A stretch of 64,000 nucleotides of DNA. Source: Diacronema lutheri (Eukaryota > Haptophyta > Pavlovophyceae > Pavlovales > Pavlovaceae). Location of the stretch: assembly GCA_019448385.1 (NCBI GenBank), contig JAGTXO010000008.1, positions 310,001 to 374,000 of the forward strand. Reading direction: 5' to 3'. The translations under genes were made by a program, and so were the position numbers. Numbering within the stretch: the first letter of the stretch is position 1; each line of letters begins with the position of its first letter. The notes under the pieces were generated by a model that was not told where the DNA came from, made no database searches, and saw nothing but the letters and a program-made list of their open reading frames with translations. Below are positions 34,809-44,459 of the stretch, piece after piece.

Positions 34809-37251
34809 CTAGCTGGCGCTCAGAACGTGAGAGAAGAGAGCGCCCTGCCCAAGGTAGGCAGCGATGCCCGCCGCGTACCCGACGGCCGCCGCGAAGCTCG
34901 CCTTCTTCAGGTACCAGATGAAATCGACCTGATGCGCGGCGAGGACGCGCGCGCGCGTGAGCGCAAAGCTGCCGTGCGCGGCGGCGCGCGGCACGGCGGA
35001 GCGCGGCGGGGCGCGCACCGACTCGAGGCCCATGAGCGCGACGCCCGAGGCGGAGCCGATGACGAGGATCGAGCCGCCCGTCCCTGCGCAGTAGGCGATC
35101 AGCTGCCAAAGCTGCGCGTCCTGAGGATATTGCGCCATGTCGTACATGCCCATCGTCGCCGCGACGAGCGGCACGTTGTCGATCAGCGCGCTCGCCACAC
35201 CGATGATCGCCGCCACCACCTCGTCCGATGGGAACGCGTTGGAAAGCGCAACGGCCAGCTGCTTGAGCAGGCCGGACGCGTCGAGCGCGCCGATCGCCAT
35301 GAGCACGCCGAGGAAGAAGAGAATCCCCGACGTGTCGAGCTTTGAGAGCGCGGCGGGCACCTGCAGCTCCTCCTTCTGCTCCTCGGCGTGGAGCGCGTCG
35401 GTGACGACCCACAGCGCGCCGAGGCCCGTGAGCATGCCCATGAAGGGCGGGAGGCCCGTCTTCTCGACAAAGACGGGCACGGAGAGCAGCGCGCCGACGC
35501 CGACGCCGAGCACGAGGCCGGCCGACGACGGCGCCGGCTTCTTGGGCGCGGCGAGCGCGGGCGGCGGTGGCGGCACGCCGGCGGCAAGCTGCGGCGAGGG
35601 CTCAACGCTGAGCTGCAGCACCGCCATTGACGCGATGAGCGAGACGAGCGAGCACGCGAAGAGGTCGGTGATCGTGTGCGCCGTCGAGAGCTGGCCGTTC
35701 ATCCACAGCATCGTCGTCGTCACGTCGCCAATCGGCGTCCACACGCCGCCCGCGTTGGCGGCGATCACGATCATCGCGCCGAAGAGCTTGCGCTCATCAT
35801 CTGAGTCGAGGAGCTTGCGCATGAGCGAGACCATCACGATCGTCACCGTCAAGTTGTTCAAGATGGCCGAGAGGAAGAAGGTGAGCACGCCGACGAGCCA
35901 GAAGAGCGTGCTCTTCGACGAGACCTGCAGCCGGTCGGTCAACGCGCGGAAGCCCTGGTGCGCGTCGACCACCTCGACGATCGTCGACGCGGCGAGGAGG
36001 AAGAAGCAAATGTCCGACACCTCGGCGAGGTGCTGTGAGAGCTGCTCCTCGAGGAAGGCGCGGTCGCCCATCCCGGAGAACTCGATGTACACCGCCCACA
36101 TGAGCGTCGCCATCAGCAGGCCGACCGCGCCCTTGTTCAAATCGAACAGTTCCTCGAAGATGATCCCCACGTACCTGTGGCGCGGCGCGCGCGCGCGCGC
36201 GCGTGCGCACGGCGTGCGGCGCGCTTGGTGAGTGTGGCGCTTAATGAGTGCAGCGCTTGGTGAGTGTGGCGCTTGGTGAGTGTGGCGCTTGGTGAGTGTG
36301 GCGCTTGGTGAGTGTGGCGCTTGGTGAGTGCGGCGCGCCGCGTGCACGCCGGTGCGCGCCGGCGCGTGCGCACCCAAGCACAAAGCTGCCGACCATCACG
36401 AGCTGCCAGTGCGCCGTGATCCACGTCTGCTCGGTGAAGAGCACAATTGCCGTCGCGAACAGCACGCCGATCGCCGCGAGCATGCCGACCTGCCCGCTGC
36501 CTCCCGGCTGCGAGCGGAAGCGCGGGTTCATCTCGGAAAGTCTATCGATGAACCGGCTCTGCAGCATCTCGGAGTCGCGCTGCACCCAGTCGGCGAGCGC
36601 GCCGATCGAAAGCACGCCCACCAACGACGCGACGTCAAGCCGCGCCGGGCTTGCGCCCGGCTTGATCACGGGCAGGTGGCGGATGCCGCGTGCGCCCATG
36701 AGCCGGAGCGCGCTCACGATCGTGCAGCTCGGTTCGACGGTGATCAGCTCGGCGGCGGGCGTGACGAAGGCGCGGACGGGCGTGGCGAAGAGCTCGACGG
36801 TCTGCAAAGTCATGTCGTCTGTCGGCACGATGCACTCCTCCGCCGGGTTGTCTGACGCGCAGCTGAGCGCCTTGAGGTAGTCGCGCTCGGTGAAGATCCC
36901 GACGACGATACCGCCGTCCTGCACGATGGCGCTCGCGCCGCGGCCGGCCTGAGAGAGCTCGCTGGCAACGAGGCCGATCGGATCGTCCGCAGACACCACC
37001 ACGTACTTGGGCGCGGACTCGTCGCCCAGCAGTGTCGAGACCTCGGCCGCCGCGCTCGACTCTGCTGCGGTGAACCCGCGCGCCGGATAGACGATTGGCA
37101 GCGGCATCATCCGCGCGGCGGACGGGCGGAGGGCAGGCCGCCGGAGCGCGCGTTGCGCCGCGCGCCCGAGGGGCGCGCCCGCCGAAGCAAGCGCGTCGAC
37201 GCCCGCCCCGATGGCCGCAAGCGCGGCCAGCGTCGGCCAGGCGTGGCGCAT
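34809..37251 (-). CDS. CBS-pair domain fused to NhaD-type Na+/H+ antiporter
   Basis: Three exons, 37251-36374, 36174-35019 and 34928-34809, about 717 residues (747 from ATG 37341). Intron 36373-36175 (GTGCGC...CACAG) joins VGSFVLG to YVGIIFEELFDLNKG; intron 35018-34929 (GTGCGC...ATCAG, 90 nt) joins ALMGLES to VDFIWYLKK. The N-terminus has a hydrophobic leader, then two CBS repeats (IVQDGGIVVGIFTERDYL; IRHLPVIKPG...VGVLSIGALADWV). A multispan NhaD/arsenite-permease-fold domain follows, with AEVSDICFFLLAASTIVEVVDAHQG (written here as AEVSDICFFLL and STIVEVVDAHQG), GGVWTPIGDVTTTMLW and GGSILVIGSASGVALMG. NhaD exchanges Na+/Li+ for H+; CBS pairs usually sense adenosine nucleotides. A leader plus NhaD suggests the plastid envelope, as for plant NHD1. 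Confidence 0.85.
36221..36332 (-). repeat. 16-bp minisatellite inside the CBS-NhaD intron
   Basis: Seven tandem copies of GCGCTTGGTGAGTGTG (one diverged: GCGCTTAATGAGTGCA). The array fills most of the 199-nt first intron of the antiporter gene. Each unit contains GGTGAGT on the plus strand, which is a 5' splice-site consensus, but in antisense to the gene. Confidence 0.92.
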
Positions 37252-37341
37252 CGTGTCCGTAACTCCGAAAGTGAATGTGTCACGGTTGCGCGTAACGACG
37301 CCAAGCCGTGCGCTTTTTTTCAAAGCAAGGCACGCTCTCAC

Positions 37342-38203
37342 TGTCGGTGCGCGTGACGATCGAGATGCTCACGGCAAGACGTGGAGTGGAGGAGCACGGA
37401 TCGCGTGCGCCGTGGATGCTGCGCAATGAGCGCAGTGGGAGCCAGCGCCGTGGCGCCAATGCGCGGCGCTCGGTCGAAGCCTGCGTCCCGCCGCGTTTGT
37501 GCACGGCACGTGGGCGTTGGACGTGCCTGCGCGATCGGCGAGGCACCGTAGGCGTGCGGCATGCGACGGCAGTGTGCGGCCGCGGATCAGCCAAGCACGA
37601 CACGCGCGTGCACGTCCGATCCCCAATTGCGTCGTGAGTTTTAGAAGGAAAGTACCCAGGGTCTATATACGGCGCGGTCCGGGCTGGTCCGGCCAGTGTA
37701 AGGCTGAGAGTACGACCCGGGTCGTACAATCAAGGGTTAAAAGCCAGCCAATGAGCGCTCGAGGGGTCGGGGCGAGGCTTATGACGAGCCTAGGACCGAG
37801 ACACCCTCCTGACCGGCCGATTTGGAGTAGAATTCGGGGTCGAGCGGGCGCGGCGGACGGAGGGCCCGAGCCGGGCCGACGGAGGGTCCGACCCCGGAAT
37901 GCGGGCGACCGGAAGGGCTTGGGTGATTTACGCCTAGTAGAATAGAATGGCGGATTCCGGGGGGGCTCGCAACTGGCATCGCGCAAGCTGAGGCCCCCTG
38001 ACTGACCGGACCGCGCCGAGTGCGCGTGCACCCCGTGGAGGGCGCGGCCAGTCGGACACTCTTCGCGACTGAGCTCGCCGCGGCATACCGTGCGCTGCGC
38101 CGGCGCGCTACTTGCCGTTGGCCGAGCTGCGGGTGTTGCGCACCGCCGTGTTGCGCAGCCAGCGGCTGGATGCGCCGGTGGCCGGAACCTTGGCGCGCTT
38201 TGG
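37342..38203. other. Gene-free, AT-richer spacer with palindrome and dispersed repeat
   Basis: I see no coherent gene. The stretch contains a TATATA motif (37663-37669), a perfect 18-bp palindrome GTACGACCCGGGTCGTAC (37710-37727), and a segment (about 37877-38105) that resembles 6857-7020. The lower GC content and shared repeat suggest remnants of a mobile element at the border between host genes and the accessory region. Confidence 0.45.
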
Positions 38204-38381
38204 CTAAGCGACCTCGGCCTGCACAGACTCGAACGCGTGCGTAAACTCGAGGCGTTGCAGGTGGCGAGCACGTGAGTTCGCGTAGGAGGTCTTGTACTCG
38301 GTGGCCTGACTGTCGACCGACGAGAGCTTGGGCGAGTTCGGCGGCACGTTGGCTCACTTGGGCTCGGTGCGCGGCTCTGCC

Positions 38382-38414
<33 letters not shown>

Positions 38415-39352
38415 CTTCGGACTCGCTGCCCGGCTCTGCCTGTGCGGGCGCGATGCACTCGGACTCGATGCCCGGCTCTGCCTTCGTGGGCGCGGTCGCG
38501 GGCACGGGCGCGCCCTCGACCCCGTCGCGGTTGAAGACATCGAACTCGACGCACACGCCGTGGTCCTTGAAGTCGGTGGCCTCGCTGTCGTTCGCGTAAG
38601 CCTCGGGCGAACTCGCAACGAGCGACGACATCTCGGCGTGGAGCCAGCACATCTCATGCTGCACCGCGTGTTCAGGTTCTCGAGCGCTCCGTTGAAAGAG
38701 TCACTCTCACCGAGGCGCTCGCTGCACCACACCAGATAGCCATCGAGCTTGTGAGCGTGCTCGTGCGCCCGTGCGAGGTCCTTGGAGAGCGCGTCGGCGC
38801 GCGCGCACATGCCGTCGCATGACATGGCCGGTGTCATGCTGTGCTTCCAAGGCCTGGTGCTCGGCGCTGAGCGTGTCGTGATCCTCGCGAACGAGCTGCA
38901 ACCAGCTGCAGCAGCCGCGCGACGCCGCTGTCGCCGACGATGCGCTGGAGCATGTGGCCCATGAGGTGTGCGCGGCACGTGGCGAGCGCCACATTTTTGC
39001 GCAGCAGCGCGAGGATCCGGGCGCCGCGGACGAGCCGGCCCATGCACTTGAGCGCGTAGATTCGGCCGCACATGCACGCGCCGACGACCGAGTCGGCGGG
39101 CCCGCCGTCGAGCCAAAAGTTGGCCTCGGCCGCATCGCGGCGGCGGGCGACGCGCTGAAGGATGCGCACGCGGTAGTGCCGGTCGACGAGCAGCTCGTCG
39201 CCGAAGATCTCGTCGGGCAGCAGCTCGGAGACGTTCTGGGGGTACATGCTGTGCGAGCGTGCACGCGACGAGATCTCGTCGGGCGTGCCGTCCGTTCGTT
39301 CAGAGCAGAGCGCGTCGGACCGGCAGACAGACGATGCAGCGCGCGAAGGCAC
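38204..39352 (-). pseudogene. Frameshifted gene of unknown family
   Basis: Coding-like sequence continues on the minus strand but moves through several frames: YPQNVSELLPDEIFGDELLV onward (39270-38890), then REDHDTLSAEHQALEAQHDT (about 38890-38830), then ADALSKDLARAHEHAHKLDG...FNGALENLN (about 38800-38665), then MQHEMCWLHAEMSSLV...GVCVEFDVFNRDG (38664-38520), and finally SSVDSQATEYKTSYAN...FESVQAEVA ending at 38204. Changes occur without convincing splice sites, so I read it as a decayed gene, or one with several sequence errors. The middle is helical and coiled-coil-like. A Gly/Ala hexanucleotide run (about 38387-38411) interrupts it. No family was recognised. Confidence 0.45.
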
Positions 39353-39659
39353 CTGCGGCGCGCGGCGTGGCCTCGCGTGCCGTCACGAAGCCGCCTGCGC
39401 GCACTGCGGAGGCGGCGAGCGCGACGAGGGCGGGCGCGGACGAGGTGCTGAGCGGCGTCACGTACGCGCCCTCGCTCGCCGAGCTCGACGCCGCGGCGCT
39501 GACGATGCGCGCGGCGTACCACACCGACCGCCCCTGAGACGATGCGCGGCGCCCGCGGAGGACTGGTCCGTTGGCGCGCAAACCGTGGGCGAAAGGGCGC
39601 GAAGCCAACGGCCGTCCGCGCACGTTCAAACGCGCGCATACGGGTGGCATCCTCCCACC
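39353..39659. other. Spacer before the palindromic element; no gene supported
   Basis: About 300 bp. A plus-strand frame ending at 39537 (...LSGVTYAPSLAELDAAAL) is possible but unsupported by any family. Confidence 0.3.
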
Positions 39660-40536
39660 TTCGGCGCCGCTTTCTAAAAGGGTGTAGGGTGTAGGGTGTA
39701 GGATGCAAAACAAGCCCTCCCCACATTTGGGCCCGACGTCATTCCTTCTTCGAAGCCGTGACGTTACTCACATACGAGTACTTTTACTTAGTGTAGGATG
39801 TATCTATTCTCTAGGTATTTGCATAGTGTAGGGTGTAGGATACGTACGGTTATGAAAGTCCCATAGGGGGGAGAAGGAATGACGCTGTGACGAAAGAAGG
39901 AATGACGTCGGGCCCAAATGTGGGGAGGGCTTGTTTTGCATCCTACACCCTACACCCTACACCCTTTTAGAAAGCGGCGGCGCCTCGGAGCATGGCGGCT
40001 CGACAGCATGGCGCCTCGACAGCATGGCGTCGTCCAGCGTGGCGTCCAGGATGGCGACTGCGCCCGGGCCGTGACGCCGCGACGTCGTTCGGCTGCGTCA
40101 CGGAGGAGCGCCATCCGTGCGCCACGGAGGAGCGGCAGGACCACGACGCGGCGTGACGCTGGACGACGCCATGCTGTATAGGCGCCATGCTGTCGAGCCG
40201 CCATGCTCTGAGGCGCCGCCGCTTTCTAAAAGGGTGTAGGGTGTAGGGTGTAGGATGCAAAACAAGCCCTCCCCACATCTGGGCCCGACGTCATTCCTTC
40301 TTTCGTCACAGCGTCATTCCTTCACTCCCTGTAGGACTTTCGTAACCGTACTTATCCTACACCCTACACTATGCAAATACTTAGAGAATAGATACATCCT
40401 ACACTAAGTAAAAGTACTCGTATGTGAGTAACGTCACGGCTTCGAAGAAGGAATGACGTCGGGCCCAAATGTGGGGAGGGCTTGTTTTGCATCCTACACC
40501 CTACACCCTACACCCTTTTAGAAAGCGGCGGCGCCT
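39660..40536. mobile_element. Nested palindromic (fold-back/MITE-like) element
   Basis: The 5' half (39660 to about 40047) is repeated in inverted orientation as the 3' half (about 40145-40536), leaving a loop of about 100 bp. Each half is itself a MITE-like unit of about 320 bp with long terminal inverted repeats: GCTTTCTAAAAGGGTGTAGG... ATGCAAAACAAGCCCTCCCC ... GGGCCCGACGTCATTCCTTC. Four copies of this terminal repeat therefore lie at about 39668-39754, 39898-39976, 40221-40304 and 40450-40526. The central spacer is also inverted-repeated (GCATGGCGGCTCGACAGCAT on the left, its complement on the right). No transposase is encoded. The repeats contain three GGGTGTA heptamers in tandem. Confidence 0.85.
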
Positions 40537-40629
40537 CAGAGCATGGCGCCCGCCCGCTCGAGCCGGACCTCCGCGCAGCCGGACTCGCCCCGCCCCGGGC
40601 TGCTCTGGCTGGGCGACGTCGTGCGCGCC

Positions 40630-40928
40630 TCAGAACGCCGCGCTCGCCACGCGCACGTAGCCCTCGTCCGGGTCCGGCTCGGGCGCCGCGTCGCGCACCG
40701 AGCGCGACGCGGCCTCGACGCCCGGCGTTTCGGCACGCGAGGCGACGGATGCCTCGTCCGGCCGGCCCCACGGCAGCTGCAGCTCGAGCTGGCGCTGGAT
40801 GATGCGCGGCGTCGCCACGCGCCCGTGCTGCACCTCGCGACGTCGCGCGCGCACGTAGAGCACGATCGCCACCGAGCCGCTGAGGCCCATCATCGCGCCG
40901 AGCAGCACCGAGATTGTGGTCTCATTGT
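40630..40928 (-). CDS. Possible C-terminal exon of a small single-pass membrane protein
   Basis: A frame following a potential acceptor (CCCAAGCAG) encodes one hydrophobic helix (SVLLGAMMGLSGSVAIVLYV) followed by a basic stop-transfer stretch (RARRRE) and a polar tail ending DEGYVRVASAAF. A convincing upstream exon was not found. The region 5' of it is occupied by the divergent helicase gene, so it may be an orphaned fragment next to the inserted element. Confidence 0.3.
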
Positions 40929-41104
40929 CTGCTTGGGCGCGAACGGAAAACGCGCGAAGGGTGGCGACGAAGATCGTTGGGTTGGGTTGGGCCACCGGCT
41001 CCCGAGGATTGCTTGTGGCGCTCGACTGACCGTTGGCCCAGCTTTTTTTTTTCTCGAACCTACTGTGGAGCCGCCTGCAGCGTGATCTCCCGCGCACAAC
41101 GACC

Positions 41105-43480
41105 ATGGCCGCCATCGACCTGCGCGCCTTCGACGCGGCGCTCGTCAACTGCGAGATCGTGAGCACGCGGCCGGTCAAGCCGAGCGAGCAGGCGCGCACG
41201 GTCGACAAGCTGAGCTACGGGCCGTCGCGCCGCGCGCTCGCCTTCGTCTCGCCGCCCTGCGTCGTCGACTGGCCCGAGCTCACGGGCGACGGCAACTTTG
41301 GCACCATGTACGGGCCGACGGACGTCGACAAGGCGGCGTACACGGCCGGCGTGACCGACAAGGAGCTGCCGATTGAAGGCGCGCCGCTCGCGCAGATGGA
41401 CGCCTACTTTGGCGCCCTGCGCGCCATCGACGATCAGCGCGTCGAGACGGTGCACGCGCGCCAGAAGGAGCTGCTCAACACGCGCGGCCTCTCGAAGGAG
41501 GAGGTGCGCGGCAAGCTCTCGCCCGCCGTCAAGCCCAAGTACGAGGACGACACGCTCGCGCACACGCGGCTGAACATGTCGACGCGCACGTTCACGTGGG
41601 CGGGCTCCGAGCGCGTCGTGCCGCTCGTCGACGCGCGGCGCGAACCGGTCGACGAGATCCGGCACGAGGACGTCTGCGCCATCGCCACGCAGCTCGACCG
41701 CGTCTACACGGGGCTCACGGGCTCGATGTTTGGCACCAAGTGGAACGTGTGCGGGGTCATGCTCCTGAAGCGCGCCGAGCAGCGGCCGCAGCCCGGCTCG
41801 GACGCCTTCGCCTCGTACGGCGTGCCCGCCTGGGCCGACACGTTCGACTCCACGGGGCTGTACGTGCCCGACGAGCGCGAGCGCGCGGCGGCGCTCGCGG
41901 CGGTGGCCGGTCTGCGCACGGCGCGCGCGCCGGCCGGGCCGGGCGGGCGCGAGCTCGCGCGCGCGCAGGGCTACCATCGCGCCGAGCGGGCTGCGAGCGC
42001 GGCGGCGGCGCGCGCGGCGATGGCCGAGGGCGGCCAGCAGTGCGCGCTCCACGGCGCGGTCGTCAAATCGGCGCTGCGCGGCGTGGGCAACCGGCTGCAT
42101 CTTTGCGACGCGCCGGGCGGAACGGGCAAGACGTTCGTCGAGCGCGCCATTATCGCCGCCGTGCGCGCGGATGGGCACGCGGTCGTCGTGGGCGCGTCCT
42201 CGGGCGTCGCCGCCACGCTGCTGCCCGACGGCCGCACCTTCCACTCGACCTTCAAGGTGCCCGGCGGTGCCGACTCCGACGGGCAAGCCGTTCAATGGCG
42301 TGCCGCGCTCCGAGCGCGGGCGCTCCCTGGCCGCCGCGGCGGCTGGTCGTGTGGGACGAGGCGCCGATGCAGACGCGGTGCCACCTCGACTCGCCTGATC
42401 GGTGTTTGCGCGACGTGACGGGCGTCGACGAGCGCTTCGGCGGCGAGACGCTGCTGCTCGCCGGCGACTTTCGCCAGTGCTTGCCGGTGGTGCGGCGCGG
42501 CTCGCGCGCGCAGATCGTGCGCTCCTGCCTCAAGTACTCGGCGCCGTGGCAGCACGATCGGCAGCACGCCTTGGTCGAGAACGTTCGCGCCTCGAGCGCG
42601 GCGCGCGACACGGGCGACGCGCTCGGCGCGGGCGAGTGGGCGGAGCTGCTGCGCAGCCCCGGCGACGGCGCCGTTCCCGCGGCGGTGCCGGCGGCCGGGG
42701 CCATGCCCGGCGCATTCCCGCTCGATCCCGTGCAGCTGCCCGAGGCCGTCGGCGGCGTCCCCATCCGCGTGGGCTCGGCCTACCCGACGGAGCTCGTGAC
42801 GACTTTGTCCACGGCGCGACGTGTTGGACCGACGACGGCTCGCTGTGCGACCGCGCGGTGCTCTGCGCCAAGCAGACGGACGTGGCGCGGATCAACTGGC
42901 TGGTGATCGGCCGCTTCCCGGGCGCGGCGGCGAGGTGCGCGTCGGCGGACGAGCTGGCGCGACGACATGGCGGGCGGGCAGATTGCGCTGGCGTCGGTCG
43001 AGTTCCCTTACTCGCTCGAGCACGCGCAGATGCCGCACCGCGTCCTCGACCTGAAGCCCGGGATGGTGGTGATGCTGCCGCGCAACCTCTCGCCCGGCGA
43101 GGGGCTGTGCGGCGGCACGCGGCTGATCGTGCGCGGCGTGCGCGCCGGCGGCCGGCTGCTCGAGTGCGCACGCCCCGGCGCGGCCGCCGGGCGCGACAGC
43201 ACCGTGCTCGTCGCGCGTGTCGACCACCACTCGCCCGACGACGGCACGTTCGCGCTTGTGCGGATGCGCCGCCAGTTCCCCGGTGCGGCCGGCGTAACGA
43301 GGCGCAGGGGCAAGCGCTCGGGTGCGCGGGCGTGTGGCTCGCCGAGCCGTGCTTCACGCACGGCCAGCTCCACGTGGCCGCTTCGCGCGTCGGGCACACG
43401 TCGCGCGTCCGCTTTGCGCTCGGCGCGGACCTCGTGACGCGCAGCGTCGTCTTCAAAGAGGTGCTCCGCGCGGTCAGCGG
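41105..43480 (+). pseudogene. Helitron/PIF1-type helicase with ssDNA-binding-like N-terminus, frame-broken
   Basis: From ATG 41105 the first about 260 codons resemble single-strand DNA-binding proteins of large DNA elements (FVSPPCVVDWPELTGDGNFG ... YTGLTGSMFGTKWNVCGVML), a weak call. Then come superfamily-1 helicase motifs: Walker A GGTGKT (42116-42133), a Walker B-like VVWDEAPM (about 42346), LLLAGDFRQCLPVVRRGSR (about 42450), LKPGMVVMLPRNLSPGEGLC (about 43050), and GQALG...EPCFTHGQLHVAASRV (43305-43392). These blocks and their order are those of Helitron/PIF1 helicases. They lie in different frames, with shifts near 42283, 42345, 42800, 42960 and 43300 and no obvious introns, so the gene is probably dead, or the sequence has errors. 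No Rep/HUH domain was seen upstream. Confidence 0.7.
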
Positions 43481-44459
43481 TGGCGAGGCGGCGGCGGCGG
43501 CGCTCGCCGCGGCCGCCGTCGCCGCCGCGCGCGAATGCGCGGCGGCGGCGCGCGGTGGCGGCGAGCGCGGCGGGCGCGGCGCGGACGGCGCGCGCGGCGC
43601 CGGCGGCGGGCGGCGCGCTGGCGGCGGGCGCGCCGCCGGCGCGCGGTGCTGGCCAGCACCCGCCGGCGCGACGCCCGCCGCGCCGCTCGCGCCGACGCGC
43701 AGCCGGCGGATGCTCGCCAGCACCGCGCGCCGCGCGACCGGCCCGCGTACCTGCGCGCCCTTCGCGGGCGCGCAGGGCGGCGCCAATGCGGCCGGCGTGC
43801 AGGGGCCTCAAGCCGGCGCGCCGCCCGCCGCCGCGTGGGTCGCCGCCACGCGCGTGCCGTCGGCGCTGCCGCCGCCCGGCGTCGCGCTCGCGCCGCAGCC
43901 GCCGCCGCCGCCGTCGCCGCCGCCTGCCGCCTGCCGGCAAGCTGGGCAAGCGCGCAGCGGCGGCGACGGCGGTGCGCGATCCGGCGAGCAGGCGGCGCGC
44001 CGCCGAGCCGGGGGCGGGCTCCGTGGGCGACGAGGCTCGCCCGCCACTGGCACCACTCGCGCGCCGAGCGCGCACAACGCGCGGGAGCCCGCTGCGTGGC
44101 CGGACGAAGCTGCGGTCACGGCTGAGGCGGATCCGACACGCCGTGGCCGTACAGCACATCGAGCAGGGAGGCCGTCACATCGACATGAATTTAAGTGCCA
44201 CATCGAGCACGTGATACCCTGCGGACTGGCGCCACTCCTGCCGCCCCTCGCGCCGAGCCCGCGGCGCGCGCCGGGCAGTTGTTGCGCGCGCACGCAGCAC
44301 GCAGCGCGCAGACAAGACGTGAAAAATGTGTCGCGGCGAGGACGAGGGCGAGCCCCGGCGGCTCGGCGAGGCGTCGCATCTCACACACACAGTGGCGCAC
44401 TCCGAACGGCCCGGTCCACATTGCGCCCCCCCCCCCCCCCCCCCCCCCCCCCCCGCGCG
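43481..44459. other. Low-complexity stretch between helicase and Fanzor remnant
   Basis: Follows the last helicase motif. All frames read as Ala/Arg/Gly/Pro-rich low complexity with no family motif. It includes a 29-nt poly(C) run (44426-44454). Part may be the degenerate N-terminal half of the Fanzor remnant downstream, but I cannot support that. Confidence 0.4.
44426..44454 (+). repeat. Poly(C) tract
   Basis: 29 consecutive C immediately upstream of the decayed Fanzor copy. Confidence 0.9.

Noticed and set aside
36221-36332. CRISPR-like array
   Set aside because: The 16-bp units are directly tandem without spacers and lie inside an intron of a eukaryotic gene.
39259-39537. Small plus-strand gene ending at 39537
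   Set aside because: The frame is short and partly antisense to the decayed minus-strand gene, with no recognisable motif.
43008-44159. Minus-strand frame opposite the helicase C-terminus
   Set aside because: It is low-complexity Arg/Ala sequence, and the helicase motifs are on the plus strand.
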